A DNA stretch of 64,000 nt. It comes from Nocardia sienata NBRC 100364 (GTDB lineage Bacteria; Actinomycetota; Actinomycetes; Mycobacteriales; Mycobacteriaceae). The stretch lies in contig NZ_BDBX01000038.1 of the NCBI RefSeq assembly GCF_001613205.1, positions 1 to 64,000 of the forward strand, given 5' to 3'. The notes under the pieces are model-generated. The model saw only the letters and a program-made list of their open reading frames with translations. It ran no database searches and was not told the origin of the DNA. The translations under genes were made by a program, and so were the position numbers. Of the stretch, positions 1 through 9,847 are shown one piece after another. How positions within the stretch are numbered: the stretch's first letter is position 1; every line of letters starts with the position of its first letter.

Positions 1-568
1 CTCGCAACACTCGACGCATACGGGTTGCGTCGGCATTCGCGGCTGGGGTCGGATGTCGGCGTAGCGCCCGTGTGGGCCGGGGATCTGTTTCTCGCGTCCG
101 GTCCTGAGTCCTTGCATGTGCCCACCCGGCTGTCGGCTGTACGCTGTACATATTCGGACGATACGGACGCCTCGGGGGGTGCCTCGGATGGTCCGAGAGA
201 TTCCGTTTTTTGTTGCCGGAGCCGCTTCCGCTCGCTCAGCAGGGGCTCGGGCGAAAATTTCCCAGAAAATTCCTGGTAGGGCGGCTGGGAGGTAGCCAGG
301 GGGTCGATCCGAAGTGTGGTTATCGTGCCGCTACTCCGGTTGCAGCACGAAAAGCCGCTGATGGCAGGCTATTTCGTGCACATGGGGATGGGGGCCGCAG
401 TTACGGCAAGCAGGGATGCGGGTAGGTCGGCAAGGGGGCGATACCGGGTCCGATTCATGCCCTGACCTGGGGGGTGGGTTCGCAATCCGGGGGCGTCGTG
501 GGTACGGTCGCTGAGACTGCCGGGTAGTTCGGCAGGTTTTGATGCAGGAATGATGAGACGGAGGAACC
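1..568. other. Region upstream of mihF without a supported gene
   Basis: I see no recognisable gene here. One frame is open from the first base to a stop near 279, but its product has no recognisable motif and ends in a Ser/Arg-rich tail unlike a protein C-terminus. A direct repeat of GAAAATT at 253-259 and 265-271 (12-bp period) sits in a locally AT-richer patch. In related genomes pyrF lies upstream of mihF, but I do not recognise its end here. The mihF promoter should lie in this stretch; I cannot place it. Confidence 0.5.
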
Positions 569-889
569 GTGGCCCTTCCCCAGCTGACTGATGAGCAGCG
601 CGCCGCTGCTCTGGAGAAGGCGGCTGCCGCTCGCCGTGAGCGGGCAGAACTGAAGGATCGCCTGAAGCGCGGCGGCACCGACCTCAAAGAGGTCCTCGGT
701 CAGGCCGAGACCAATGAGATCATCGGCAAGATGAAGGTGCGCGCACTGCTGGAAGCCCTGCCCAAGGTCGGCAAGGTCAAGGCCGAGGAGATCATGAACG
801 AGCTCGAGATCGCGCCGACCCGCCGGCTGCGTGGTCTCGGTGACCGGCAGCGCAAGGCGCTGCTCGCCAAATTCGATCTCGGCGCCTGA
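569..889 (+). CDS. mihF: Actinobacterial integration host factor mIHF
   Basis: This small basic nucleoid-associated protein binds and bends DNA and helps compact the chromosome. It has 106 residues, the usual size for the mIHF/sIHF family. The Ala/Arg-rich first helix is followed by the helix-two-turn-helix core, with PKVGKVKAEEIM and RRLRGLGDRQRKALL as the most typical stretches. The GTG start has a GGAGG ribosome site a few bases upstream. It stands directly before gmk, the standard order in Mycobacteriales. The family is actinobacteria-specific and unrelated in sequence to HU/IHF of E. coli. Confidence 0.95.
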   Translation: MALPQLTDEQRAAALEKAAAARRERAELKDRLKRGGTDLKEVLGQAETNEIIGKMKVRALLEALPKVGKVKAEEIMNELEIAPTRRLRGLGDRQRKALLAKFDLGA

Positions 890-909
890 CACCCTCGGTG
901 ATCGAGAAC

Positions 910-1482
910 ATGACGAAGGGTCGGCTGGTTGTACTGGTCGGCCCCTCGGCCGTGGGCAAATCCACCGTGGTGCGATGTGTCCGCGAACGGCTGCCGGAAC
1001 TGGTTTTCAGCGTCTCGGCGACGACACGGGACCCGCGTCCCGGTGAAGTCGACGGTCGCGACTACCGGTTCGTCAGCCGGGCCGAGTTCGACGCCATGAT
1101 CGCTTCCGGCGATCTGCTCGAATGGGCGGATATCCACGGCGGGCTGCAGCGGTCCGGTACGCCGGCCGCGCCGGTGCGCGCCGCATTGTCGGAGGGACTG
1201 CCGGTGCTCATCGAGGTCGATCTCGAAGGAGCGCGCTCGATCCGGCGGGTGATGCCGGAGGCCGTGCTGGTGTTCCTCGCGCCGCCCAGCTGGGAGGAGC
1301 TGGTGGACCGGCTGCGCAGCCGCGGCACCGAATCGCCGGAGGTCATCGAACGCCGCCTGGCGACGGCGCGGGTGGAACTGGCCGCACGTGACGAGTTCGA
1401 CACTGTGATCGTGAACGACACCGTGACCAGCGCCTGTGCGCAGTTGGTATCGTTGTTCGTCAGCACGAATTCCAATTCGTAG
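910..1482 (+). CDS. gmk: Guanylate kinase
   Basis: It phosphorylates GMP to GDP with ATP in purine nucleotide synthesis, in the cytoplasm. The 190-residue product carries the P-loop GPSAVGKS at residues 11-18, the GMP-binding stretch SATTRDPRPGEVDGRDY, and the lid region with RLRSRGTESPEVIERR. I chose the ATG because the protein then starts just before the P-loop strand and a GAG lies 4 bases upstream; an in-frame GTG at 898 would add four residues. It follows mihF by about 20 bases and precedes rpoZ, so the three are probably cotranscribed. Confidence 0.95.
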   Translation: MTKGRLVVLVGPSAVGKSTVVRCVRERLPELVFSVSATTRDPRPGEVDGRDYRFVSRAEFDAMIASGDLLEWADIHGGLQRSGTPAAPVRAALSEGLPVLIEVDLEGARSIRRVMPEAVLVFLAPPSWEELVDRLRSRGTESPEVIERRLATARVELAARDEFDTVIVNDTVTSACAQLVSLFVSTNSNS

Positions 1483-1544
1483 CCAGTTGCGCGGCCGGAG
1501 AGCCGCCGCGCAGCCGAGCCACCGACCCCGCAGGAGCTTCCTCA

Positions 1545-1823
1545 GTGAGCAGTACGGATACCGCTACGCCCGCCTACGACACCCCGGTCGGCCTCACCAA
1601 TCCGCCGATCGACGAGCTGCTCGACCGCACCTCGTCCAAGTACAGCCTGGTGATCTACGCGGCCAAACGGGCCCGCCAGATCAACGACTACTACAACCAG
1701 CTGGGTGACGGCATCCTCGAATACGTCGGCCCGCTGGTGGAGCCGCTGCCCCAGGAGAAGCCGCTGTCGGTGGCGATGCGGGAGATCCACAGCGATCTGC
1801 TCGAACACACCGAAGGCGAATGA
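1545..1823 (+). CDS. rpoZ: RNA polymerase omega subunit
   Basis: Omega chaperones the beta-prime subunit into core RNA polymerase. The 92-residue product has the family core NPPIDELLDRTSSKYSL followed by IYAAKRARQIN, then an acidic C-terminus. The GTG start is supported by AGGAG about 10 bases upstream. It lies between gmk and coaBC, the conserved actinobacterial order, and is probably part of the same transcript. Confidence 0.95.
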   Translation: MSSTDTATPAYDTPVGLTNPPIDELLDRTSSKYSLVIYAAKRARQINDYYNQLGDGILEYVGPLVEPLPQEKPLSVAMREIHSDLLEHTEGE

Positions 1824-1865
1824 CCCGCTGGCCGGGTGATGGGCCGATAGGGCAGGAGGCGCGCT

Positions 1866-3086
1866 ATGGCGCGGGTAGTTGTCGGGGTGGGTGGCGGAAT
1901 CGCCGCGTACAAGGCGTGCGCGCTGGTGCGGCGGTTCACCGAGACAGGTCATACCGTCCGGGTGATCCCCACCGAGGCGGCACTGCAGTTCGTGGGCACG
2001 GCGACCTTCGAGGCGCTGTCCGGCCATCCCGTGCACACCGGAGTCTTCTCGGATGTGCCGGAGGTGCCGCATGTGCGGCTGGGCCAGGAGGCGGAACTCG
2101 TCGTCATCGCGCCCGCCACCGCGGACCTCATGGCGCGCGCCGCGCACGGGCGCGCCGACGATCTGCTCACCGCGACTCTGCTCACGGCCCGATGTCCAGT
2201 GCTGTTCGCGCCCGCCATGCACACCGAGATGTGGGAGCACGCGGCGACCGTCGCGAATGTGGCGGCTCTGCGCGCGCACGGCGCCACCGTGATGGAGCCC
2301 GCGTCCGGCCGGCTCACCGGTACCGATACCGGCCCGGGCCGCCTGCCCGAACCCGAGGAGATCTTCGGGCTCGCGTCCCTGCTGCTCGAACGCCCCGACG
2401 CGATCCCGCGGGATCTGGTGGGCAGGCGGGTGGTGATCACCGCGGGCGGCACCCGGGAACCGCTGGATCCGGTCCGTTTCCTCGGCAACCGAAGCTCCGG
2501 TAAGCAGGGGTACGCGCTCGCCCGGGTCGCCGCCCAGCGTGGTGCCCAGGTCACGCTCATCGCCGGCAACACCATCGAGATGGCGCCACCGGCCGCGGTC
2601 GAGCTGGTCCACATCACCACGGCCGAGCAGCTGAAAACCGCGGTCGACAAGCACGCGGTCGGCGCGGACGCGGTGATCATGGCCGCCGCGGTCGCCGATT
2701 TCCGGCCCGCCACGGTGGCCGCCGCCAAGATCAAGAAGGGCAAGGACGAACCCGACACCATCGCCCTGGCCAAGAACGAGGACATCCTCGCCGGTCTGGT
2801 CCAGGAGCGCCGGGAGGGCCGGTTGCCCGGAACGGCCATTGTCGGATTCGCCGCCGAAACCGGCGACGCGGACGGCGACGTGATCACCCACGCGCGGGCC
2901 AAACTGGCCCGTAAGGGCTGCGATCTGCTGGTGGTGAACGCGGTGGGCGACGGTAAGGCGTTCGAGGTCGACACCAATGACGGCTGGCTACTGCGCGCGG
3001 ACGGCAGCGAACAGGCGCTCGACCACGGATCCAAGGCGTTGCTGGCCAGTCGTGTCCTCGACGCGCTGGGTCCGCTGCTGAGCTGA
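1866..3086 (+). CDS. coaBC: Bifunctional phosphopantothenoylcysteine decarboxylase / phosphopantothenate-cysteine ligase
   Basis: It makes 4'-phosphopantetheine precursors for coenzyme A: CoaB joins cysteine to phosphopantothenate and CoaC decarboxylates the product using FMN. The 406 residues split into an N-terminal flavoprotein (about 1-190, with GGGIAAYK, the active-site histidine region at 54-57 and PAMHTEMW) and a C-terminal ligase (about 190-406, with ITAGGTREPLDPVRF and NRSSGKQGYALA). The PAMHTEMW motif has His where many bacteria have Asn; to my knowledge this is normal in mycobacterial relatives. AGGAGG precedes the ATG. It follows rpoZ by 42 bases. Confidence 0.96.
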   Translation: MARVVVGVGGGIAAYKACALVRRFTETGHTVRVIPTEAALQFVGTATFEALSGHPVHTGVFSDVPEVPHVRLGQEAELVVIAPATADLMARAAHGRADDLLTATLLTARCPVLFAPAMHTEMWEHAATVANVAALRAHGATVMEPASGRLTGTDTGPGRLPEPEEIFGLASLLLERPDAIPRDLVGRRVVITAGGTREPLDPVRFLGNRSSGKQGYALARVAAQRGAQVTLIAGNTIEMAPPAAVELVHITTAEQLKTAVDKHAVGADAVIMAAAVADFRPATVAAAKIKKGKDEPDTIALAKNEDILAGLVQERREGRLPGTAIVGFAAETGDADGDVITHARAKLARKGCDLLVVNAVGDGKAFEVDTNDGWLLRADGSEQALDHGSKALLASRVLDALGPLLS

Positions 3087-3360
3087 GCCCCGGGCGGCCC
3101 GCCGAACCGCGGAATCCGTCTGTTGCCACGGCCGTGGCGATGCGAGAGGCGCTCGTCGAGGGCATGAACGCGATACGATCCAGCCCGCTGGGGGTGCGCG
3201 TGCCGGGGAGCGGGCACACGTGGTCGGAAACCCGTCCAGGATGGTGTCCGAAACCCCAATTACGCCGCCCGTTCTAATAGTCTGGGAGTCCAGGGGCGAG
3301 ACCGGAGCCGTGCGCTACGGTCCCTCCGGACACGAGTAACCGTTGAGGAAGAGGGAAACT

Positions 3361-4572
<1,212 letters not shown>

Positions 4573-4586
4573 GTCCCACGTCCCGC

Positions 4587-7412
4587 GTGGATCGACCACC
4601 CACCGACACCCCCGCCGACCCCGAGCCGGCGGGGGTGTCGGCCGAGTCGGGGCCGGTGCGCCGCCGGGGCGCTCGTGCGAAGAAGACCACGACTTCGGAC
4701 CCCGCGCAGGTCGAGAACCCGGTCGCCCGGGTGCTGCCGCTGCTCACCCCCGCGCACCTGGACCGCGATTTCGACTATCTGGTGCCGCCGGAGCTCGACG
4801 ATATCGCCCGTCCCGGTGTGCGCGTCCGGGTCCGGTTCGCGGGGCGGTTGGTGGACGGTTATCTGCTGTCGCGGCATCCCGTATCGGACCATCCGGGCAA
4901 GCTGGTCCGGCTGGAGCGGGTGGTATCCGCCGAACAGGTACTCACCCCGGAGATCCTGCGCCTCGCGACGACCGTGGCGGCACGGTGCGCCGGAACCCGT
5001 GCCGACGTACTGCGGCTGGCGATCCCGCCGCGGCATGCGCGGGTGGAGAACGGTGGGCCGGCGAAGAAGGGCGAGGAGTCCGACGGGCCGACTGTTTCGG
5101 CAGTGTCCGCGGCGGCGGGGCCGAAGCCGGAGCGCGGCGCAGATGACGGGCCGGGCACGGACGCCGGGTCGGATGTGGGTGCCGGGTCCGGTGTGGCCTG
5201 CGGGTCCGATGTGGATGCCGGGTCCGGTGCGGCCTCCGGGTCGGATGTGGGTGCCGGGACATGCGTGAACGCCGAGTTCCAGGCGGATGCCGTGCCGGGG
5301 ACAGGCGCCGACCCCGGAGCAGTCGCCGGGGCGGGAGCAGGAGCCGGGCCGCGGATGGACACTGCGTCGGGTGCGCACGCCGGGCCGCGTCGAGACGCCG
5401 ATCCGGGACCAGATGCCGGATCGGGCAGTTACGCGATGTTCGGTGCCGACGCCGAGCTGGCTGCGGATGCCGGGTCGGGTCTGGAGGCCGCCACGAGTGC
5501 GGACGCCGAGTCGAGTGCGGACACCGGGCCGCGCGCGGACCACAGACCGAGCACTGGCAACGGCGTGGACGCGAGCGCCGAGGTGGGCGCGCCGAGGTAT
5601 GCCGGCACAACGGCCGGTTCCGGCTCTGGCGGTGCGGTGGTGGCGTTGCGTGTGGCCGGCGCGCCCGGAGCCTTGGAGGCACCAGGGGAATCCGCCGGTT
5701 CGCCGGTTCGCTACTCGGGTACCGGCGGCGTGGGGGCACGAGAGACGGTCCGCTCCGATGCGGCGGAACGCACGGCGTTACCCGAGGTGGTGGACGTCGG
5801 CGCCTGGCGCCGGTACCGGCACGGGGACGCCTTCCTGACCGCACTCGCGAGCCGCCGGGGTCCGCGGGCGGCGTGGCAGGCACTGCCGGGAGAGGACTGG
5901 GCGCGGCGACTGGCCGAACTCGCGGCGGTGGTGGCCGCCGACGGCCGCAGCGCGATCCTGATGGTGCCCGACCAGCGCGACCTCGACCGGGTACTGCGCG
6001 AATGTGAACGGCTGGTAGGTGATTCGGCCGTGGGATTGTCGGCGGGGCTGGGCCCGGCGGCACGGTACCGGCGCTGGCTGGCCGTCCTACGCGGTACCGC
6101 GCGCGTGGTGGTGGGCACCCGCAGTGCGGTTTTCGCGCCCGTCGTGGATCTGGCTCTCGTTGCGATCTGGGACGACGGCGACGACACCTATGCCGAACCC
6201 CGCGCCCCCTACCCGCACGCGCGGGAGGTCGCCATGCTCCGCGCTCACGACACCGGCGCGGCCTTCGTCGCGGCCGGGTACGCCCGAACCGCCGAGATCC
6301 AGGCCGTCGTGGAAACGGGATGGGCCCACGATCTGCTCGCCGATCGGTCGATCGTACGGACCGCCGCGCCGCGGATCAGCGCCCCGGGGGACAGCGATGC
6401 CGCGCTCGAACGCGATCCGATGGCGCGCGCGATCCGGATCCCCGCCGCCGCCTTCACCGCGGCCCGTAAGGCGCTCGCTGCCGGATCCGGCGTGCTGGTG
6501 CAGGTGCCGCGCCGCGGGTACGTTCCGGCGCTGGCCTGTACGAAATGCCGAACACCCGCCCGGTGCCGCCGGTGTGCCGGGCCGCTGTCGTTACCCGGAT
6601 CGGATCGGCCCGCCGGTGACCCGGGGACGGCGCACAGTCCGCTCTGCCGCTGGTGCGGGCGTACCGAGGCGGCCTTCCGCTGCCCGGCCTGCGGGGGCCG
6701 GGCGTTGCGCGCCGTGGTCATCGGTGCGGCGCGGACCGCCGAGGAACTCGGCAGGGCATTTCCCGGGGTGCCCATCCGCGGATCCAGCGGTGCGGCCGTA
6801 CTGGACACGGTGCCGCCCGGGCCCCAGGTCGTGGTGGCCACCGTCGGGGCCGAGCCATTGCTCGCCGGTGGTTACGGGGTGGGGTTGCTGCTGGACGGCT
6901 GGGCGCTGCTCGGCCGCGCCGATCTGCGCGCTGCCGAGGACGCGCTGCGCCGTTGGCTGAGCGCCGCGGCTCTGGTGAGGTCCGACGGTGAGGTACTGGT
7001 GATGGCCGATCCGGCCGTACCCACCGTGCAGGCACTGCTGCGCTGGGACCCGGCCGGCCACGCGGCCGCCGAACTGGCGCAGCGGACCGAGGTCGGGTTT
7101 CCGCCGGCGGTGCGGATGGCGGCGGTCGACGGCACCCCGGACGGGATCGCCGGTCTGCTCGCCGCCGCCGAACTCCCGGCGGGGGTGGAGATGCTGGGCC
7201 CGGTGCCGTTACCTCCGGCCGCGCGGCTGCCCTCCGGTGCCCGCGGCGACGCCGGGGATCCGGGTGCAGAAGTCGAACGGGTGCTTCTGCGTACGCCGCG
7301 AGCGCGTGGTGCGGCGCTGGCGCGGGCGCTCACGGCGGCGCAGGCGGTGCGGAGCAGCCAGCGGGCGGAGGCGCCGCCGCGAATCCAGATGGATCCGCTG
7401 GAAATAGGCTGA
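4587..7412 (+). CDS. priA: Primosomal protein N' (PriA), helicase-inactive type with a large insertion
   Basis: PriA recognises stalled forks and reloads the replisome. This is the actinobacterial form: the N-terminal 3'-DNA-binding domain (LDRDFDYLVP, GVRVRVRF) and the zinc-binding cysteines (CTKCRTPARCRRC and CRWCGRTEAAFRCPAC, about residues 650-695) are present. The Walker A lysine motif is absent and the DEAH position reads IWDDGDDTY, so ATP-driven unwinding is unlikely. The product has 941 residues against about 655 in M. tuberculosis as I recall it. The excess is an Ala/Gly/Asp/Ser-rich insertion at about residues 155-400, between the DNA-binding domain and the ATPase-like part. It starts 14 bases after metK and is probably cotranscribed. 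Confidence 0.93.
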   Translation: MDRPPTDTPADPEPAGVSAESGPVRRRGARAKKTTTSDPAQVENPVARVLPLLTPAHLDRDFDYLVPPELDDIARPGVRVRVRFAGRLVDGYLLSRHPVSDHPGKLVRLERVVSAEQVLTPEILRLATTVAARCAGTRADVLRLAIPPRHARVENGGPAKKGEESDGPTVSAVSAAAGPKPERGADDGPGTDAGSDVGAGSGVACGSDVDAGSGAASGSDVGAGTCVNAEFQADAVPGTGADPGAVAGAGAGAGPRMDTASGAHAGPRRDADPGPDAGSGSYAMFGADAELAADAGSGLEAATSADAESSADTGPRADHRPSTGNGVDASAEVGAPRYAGTTAGSGSGGAVVALRVAGAPGALEAPGESAGSPVRYSGTGGVGARETVRSDAAERTALPEVVDVGAWRRYRHGDAFLTALASRRGPRAAWQALPGEDWARRLAELAAVVAADGRSAILMVPDQRDLDRVLRECERLVGDSAVGLSAGLGPAARYRRWLAVLRGTARVVVGTRSAVFAPVVDLALVAIWDDGDDTYAEPRAPYPHAREVAMLRAHDTGAAFVAAGYARTAEIQAVVETGWAHDLLADRSIVRTAAPRISAPGDSDAALERDPMARAIRIPAAAFTAARKALAAGSGVLVQVPRRGYVPALACTKCRTPARCRRCAGPLSLPGSDRPAGDPGTAHSPLCRWCGRTEAAFRCPACGGRALRAVVIGAARTAEELGRAFPGVPIRGSSGAAVLDTVPPGPQVVVATVGAEPLLAGGYGVGLLLDGWALLGRADLRAAEDALRRWLSAAALVRSDGEVLVMADPAVPTVQALLRWDPAGHAAAELAQRTEVGFPPAVRMAAVDGTPDGIAGLLAAAELPAGVEMLGPVPLPPAARLPSGARGDAGDPGAEVERVLLRTPRARGAALARALTAAQAVRSSQRAEAPPRIQMDPLEIG
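5166..5265 (+). repeat. 36-bp tandem repeat inside priA
   Basis: A 36-bp unit beginning GGGTCSGATGTGG recurs at 5166, 5202 and 5238 (about 2.8 copies, few mismatches). It encodes 12-residue units of the type GSDVGAGSGVAC. More degenerate versions continue downstream to about 5560, so the whole PriA insertion looks like the product of in-frame repeat expansion. There are no unique spacers, so it is not a CRISPR array. Confidence 0.85.
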
Positions 7413-7791
7413 CCCGCGAGCCGTGTGGCGCCTCGGGCCTTCCGGCAGAGTGTAAGAGCGGGCGGGCGGTCACGTCCGGGCGATGCCACTGGCCGGTATC
7501 GATGCGCGGAACCGGTATCGCGGTCGCTTCCCTCGATCGCGATCCGCCGGCCGATCCCGCGGGCTTGCCGAGTGCCTTTTCTGATGCGACGGCCCGCCCG
7601 GCATGGCAACCGATCCTCCGGGCCGGATCCGAGCGTCCCGCCGGATGCGCCACCGGCACCCATCCACAAACCTCCGGCGGCCGGTCGCATGGCACCCCTT
7701 CGTTTCGGCAGTACCCGCTCTGGCGGGTGCGAGCCGGTCGACTGCGCTGTTCGCGTTGTCTCGTGACGATCGAGGAGTTCTCGGCCAATAG
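7413..7791. other. Gap between priA and the padR promoter
   Basis: No gene, RNA or clear terminator can be supported in this stretch. The short open frames lack ribosome sites and recognisable motifs. The padR promoter lies at its right-hand end. Confidence 0.5.
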
Positions 7792-7820
7792 TTGCGTTGG
7801 ATAGATTGCCGATATATCGT
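7792..7820 (+). promoter_or_regulatory. padR promoter with overlapping palindromic operator
   Basis: A -35-like TTGCGT (7792-7797), a 17-bp spacer and a -10 TATCGT (7815-7820) form a reasonable housekeeping promoter. The perfect palindrome CGATATATCG (7810-7819) overlaps the -10. PadR proteins often bind ATAT-rich palindromes in their own promoters, so autorepression is likely but inferred. Confidence 0.5.
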
Positions 7821-7860
7821 CGATGCTATGCAAACCAATCGAGTGGCTCGGGAGGCTGCT

Positions 7861-8520
7861 ATGGAGAACATCGAGAACGCGGAATTTCGTAAGGGTCGCC
7901 GGCGGCGGGGGCGCGGCCCTCGTCCGGGTGGTTTCGGTCCGGGCGGGCCGTTCCGTCACGGTGGCCCGCACGGCTTCGGTCCGGGATTCGGCGGGGACTT
8001 CGGTCCCGGCTTCGGTCCGGGTTTCGGCCCGGGCTTCGGGCGCGGCCGTGGCCGCGGCGGCCGCGGCCGCCGCGGCGACGTACGGGCGGCGATTCTGCTG
8101 CTGCTCGCCGAGCGCCCCATGCACGGCTACGAGCTGATCCAGCAGATCCGCGAACGCAGCGACGACCTCTGGCGGCCCAGCCCGGGATCCATCTATCCGG
8201 CGCTGTCGCAGCTGGAGGACGAGGGTCTGATCGCCATCGAGAAAGTGGCCGGTCGTAAGACCGCGCAACTGACCGAGACAGGGACCGCCCATGTTACGGA
8301 GAAACGGGCGGAGCTCGGGGACCCGTGGGCCGAGGTCAAGGAAGGGGTCGGCGCGCACACCAGCGATCTACGGGCCCTGATAGGCCCGCTCATGGGCGCG
8401 GTCGCGCAGGTCGCCGCGGCGGGAACCCCGGAACAGGCGGCCAAAGCGGCCGAGGTGCTGACGGAGGCGCGGAAAGCGTTGTACCGCATCCTCGCCGAAG
8501 ATGAGGATTCCGGAAAGTAA
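7861..8520 (+). CDS. PadR-family transcriptional regulator with Gly/Arg-rich N-terminal tail
   Basis: This is a winged-helix repressor of the PadR family, which usually controls a transporter or detoxification gene and responds to small aromatic or drug-like ligands. The winged helix spans about residues 75-125 (ILLLLAERPMHGYELIQQI, then the family signature SPGSIYPALSQLEDEGLI), followed by a C-terminal dimer helix region. The first 70 residues are a low-complexity tail of GFGPGF repeats ending in an Arg/Gly run. I chose the ATG preceded by GGGAGG; an upstream ATG at 7828 has no ribosome site. No target gene is evident next to it; the following lipase is 62 bases downstream and could be cotranscribed. 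Confidence 0.88.
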   Translation: MENIENAEFRKGRRRRGRGPRPGGFGPGGPFRHGGPHGFGPGFGGDFGPGFGPGFGPGFGRGRGRGGRGRRGDVRAAILLLLAERPMHGYELIQQIRERSDDLWRPSPGSIYPALSQLEDEGLIAIEKVAGRKTAQLTETGTAHVTEKRAELGDPWAEVKEGVGAHTSDLRALIGPLMGAVAQVAAAGTPEQAAKAAEVLTEARKALYRILAEDEDSGK

Positions 8521-8582
8521 CGGGGTGATCAAAACCTCCGGCCTCGGTTTTCCCCCGAACCGGCAGGGTGGAAGATTGTGGT

Positions 8583-9608
8583 GTGAAACAACTTCGATGG
8601 CCGACGGGGCGGGGCAGGTCACAAATCGGCAGGCGTGTCCTGCGGGCGGTGACCGTGGCTGTCGCACTGGCTGGGTCGGTGTTGCTCGCGAGTGTCGAGA
8701 GCACCGCCCAGCCGGCCGGTTACCTCCCCGCGTCGGTTCCCACGGATCCCGCTCCACCGCAACCCGACCAGCTGGGGGCGGTGCTCTATATGAAATCCCA
8801 TCCGAACGCGGTGCCGCGCGGCGCCAACGATTTCGGATGTGTCCCGGACGCGGCCCATCCACGGCCGGTGATCCTCGCGCACGGCACCGACGCGAGCGCC
8901 TATACGGACTGGTCGGTCATCGGGCCGCAGCTCGTGGACCACGGCTTCTGCGTCTTCGCGCTGAATTACGGCGGGAAACCGGGTGCCGGAACCTACGGCA
9001 CCGAAGACATCGTGCTGAGCGCCTACCAGATCGCGCAGTTCGTCGACGAGGTACGCGCCGCGACAGGAGCCCGGCAGGTCGATCTCGTCGGCTTCTCCCA
9101 GGGCGCCAATGTCACCCGCTACTACATCAATAAACTCGGCGGCGCGCCCCACGTCGGTAACTGGGTAGGCCTGGCCTCACCCACTTACGGCGGGGTCCTG
9201 TACGGACTGGTCCCGATCGCCCAGCAGCTTCCGGGCGCGATGGAACTGGCGACACAGGCGGTCTCCGTGGCGGCGGTCCAGCAGGTACAGGGATCGCCGT
9301 TCATGCGCGAACTCAACGCGGGCGGCGACACCGTGCCGGGGGTGAGCTACACCACGATCGGCAGCCGGGTCGACGAAGTGATCCAGCCTTTCGGCAATAT
9401 CGCCCTGCGCGGGCCGGGGGCACACAACATCGTCTTGCAGGACCGCTGCCCGGTCGACCTCACCGGCCACTTCCACATGGTCTACAACCCGTATGTGTTC
9501 CAGCTGCTGTTCGAAGTCCTCGACCCCGAACACGCCCCCGAACCCGTATGCGTGCCGGTAGCGCTGGGGACCGGCATCCCCCAAGTGATCATCGGCGGAA
9601 ATATCTGA
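8583..9608 (+). CDS. Secreted lipase/esterase (class 2 lipase family)
   Basis: A secreted alpha/beta hydrolase expected to act on acylglycerols or related esters outside the cell. The 341-residue product starts with a positively charged stretch and a hydrophobic segment (VTVAVALAGSVLLASV) ending near Ala-Gln-Pro, a typical Sec signal peptide. The mature part has the oxyanion region VILAHGTDAS, the nucleophile elbow GFSQGA with Ser172, and a late His in GHFHMVYNP. GTG 8583 has GGAAG at a good distance; a second in-frame GTG lies 15 bases upstream. The natural substrate cannot be told from sequence. Confidence 0.88.
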   Translation: MKQLRWPTGRGRSQIGRRVLRAVTVAVALAGSVLLASVESTAQPAGYLPASVPTDPAPPQPDQLGAVLYMKSHPNAVPRGANDFGCVPDAAHPRPVILAHGTDASAYTDWSVIGPQLVDHGFCVFALNYGGKPGAGTYGTEDIVLSAYQIAQFVDEVRAATGARQVDLVGFSQGANVTRYYINKLGGAPHVGNWVGLASPTYGGVLYGLVPIAQQLPGAMELATQAVSVAAVQQVQGSPFMRELNAGGDTVPGVSYTTIGSRVDEVIQPFGNIALRGPGAHNIVLQDRCPVDLTGHFHMVYNPYVFQLLFEVLDPEHAPEPVCVPVALGTGIPQVIIGGNI

Positions 9609-9802
9609 TGCCGGGTCGGCGGTGTCGCTTCCTGCGCCGCGGGCCGGGGCCCTCGTGACCCGGTTCTGCACTCTGTCACCGGTCGCTGCGCTCCTGCGTT
9701 CGCTCGCTCCGGGACCGGGGCGGGCCCGGACCACGAATGCTGGGCGTCCGGAGTGAACGGAGGTGTGTACGGAGGCCCTGAGCACGGCCGTGCCGGGCTA
9801 CC

Positions 9803-9808
9803 TAGAAT
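9803..9808 (+). promoter_or_regulatory. -10 box of the def-fmt-rsmB operon
   Basis: TAGAAT lies 40 bases before the def GTG and would give a leader of about 33 bases. No clear -35 is visible. Confidence 0.45.
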
Positions 9809-9847
9809 GAGACCTTCCTGCCCTGCCTCATGCCTTCGGGAGCTACC

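Noticed and set aside
1..279. Frame open from the left edge as the end of pyrF or another gene
   Set aside because: The translation has no recognisable C-terminal motif and becomes Ser/Arg-rich; support is too weak.
3284..3360. SAM riboswitch before metK
   Set aside because: A small hairpin is present, but I cannot align it with the conserved core of any SAM riboswitch class.
5166..5265. Repeat array in priA as a CRISPR or mobile repeat
   Set aside because: Units are contiguous, in frame and without unique spacers; they code for protein repeats.
9609..9847. tRNA or small RNA between the lipase and def genes
   Set aside because: No cloverleaf or GGTTCRANNCC-type T-arm is visible; only a -10 for def is supported.
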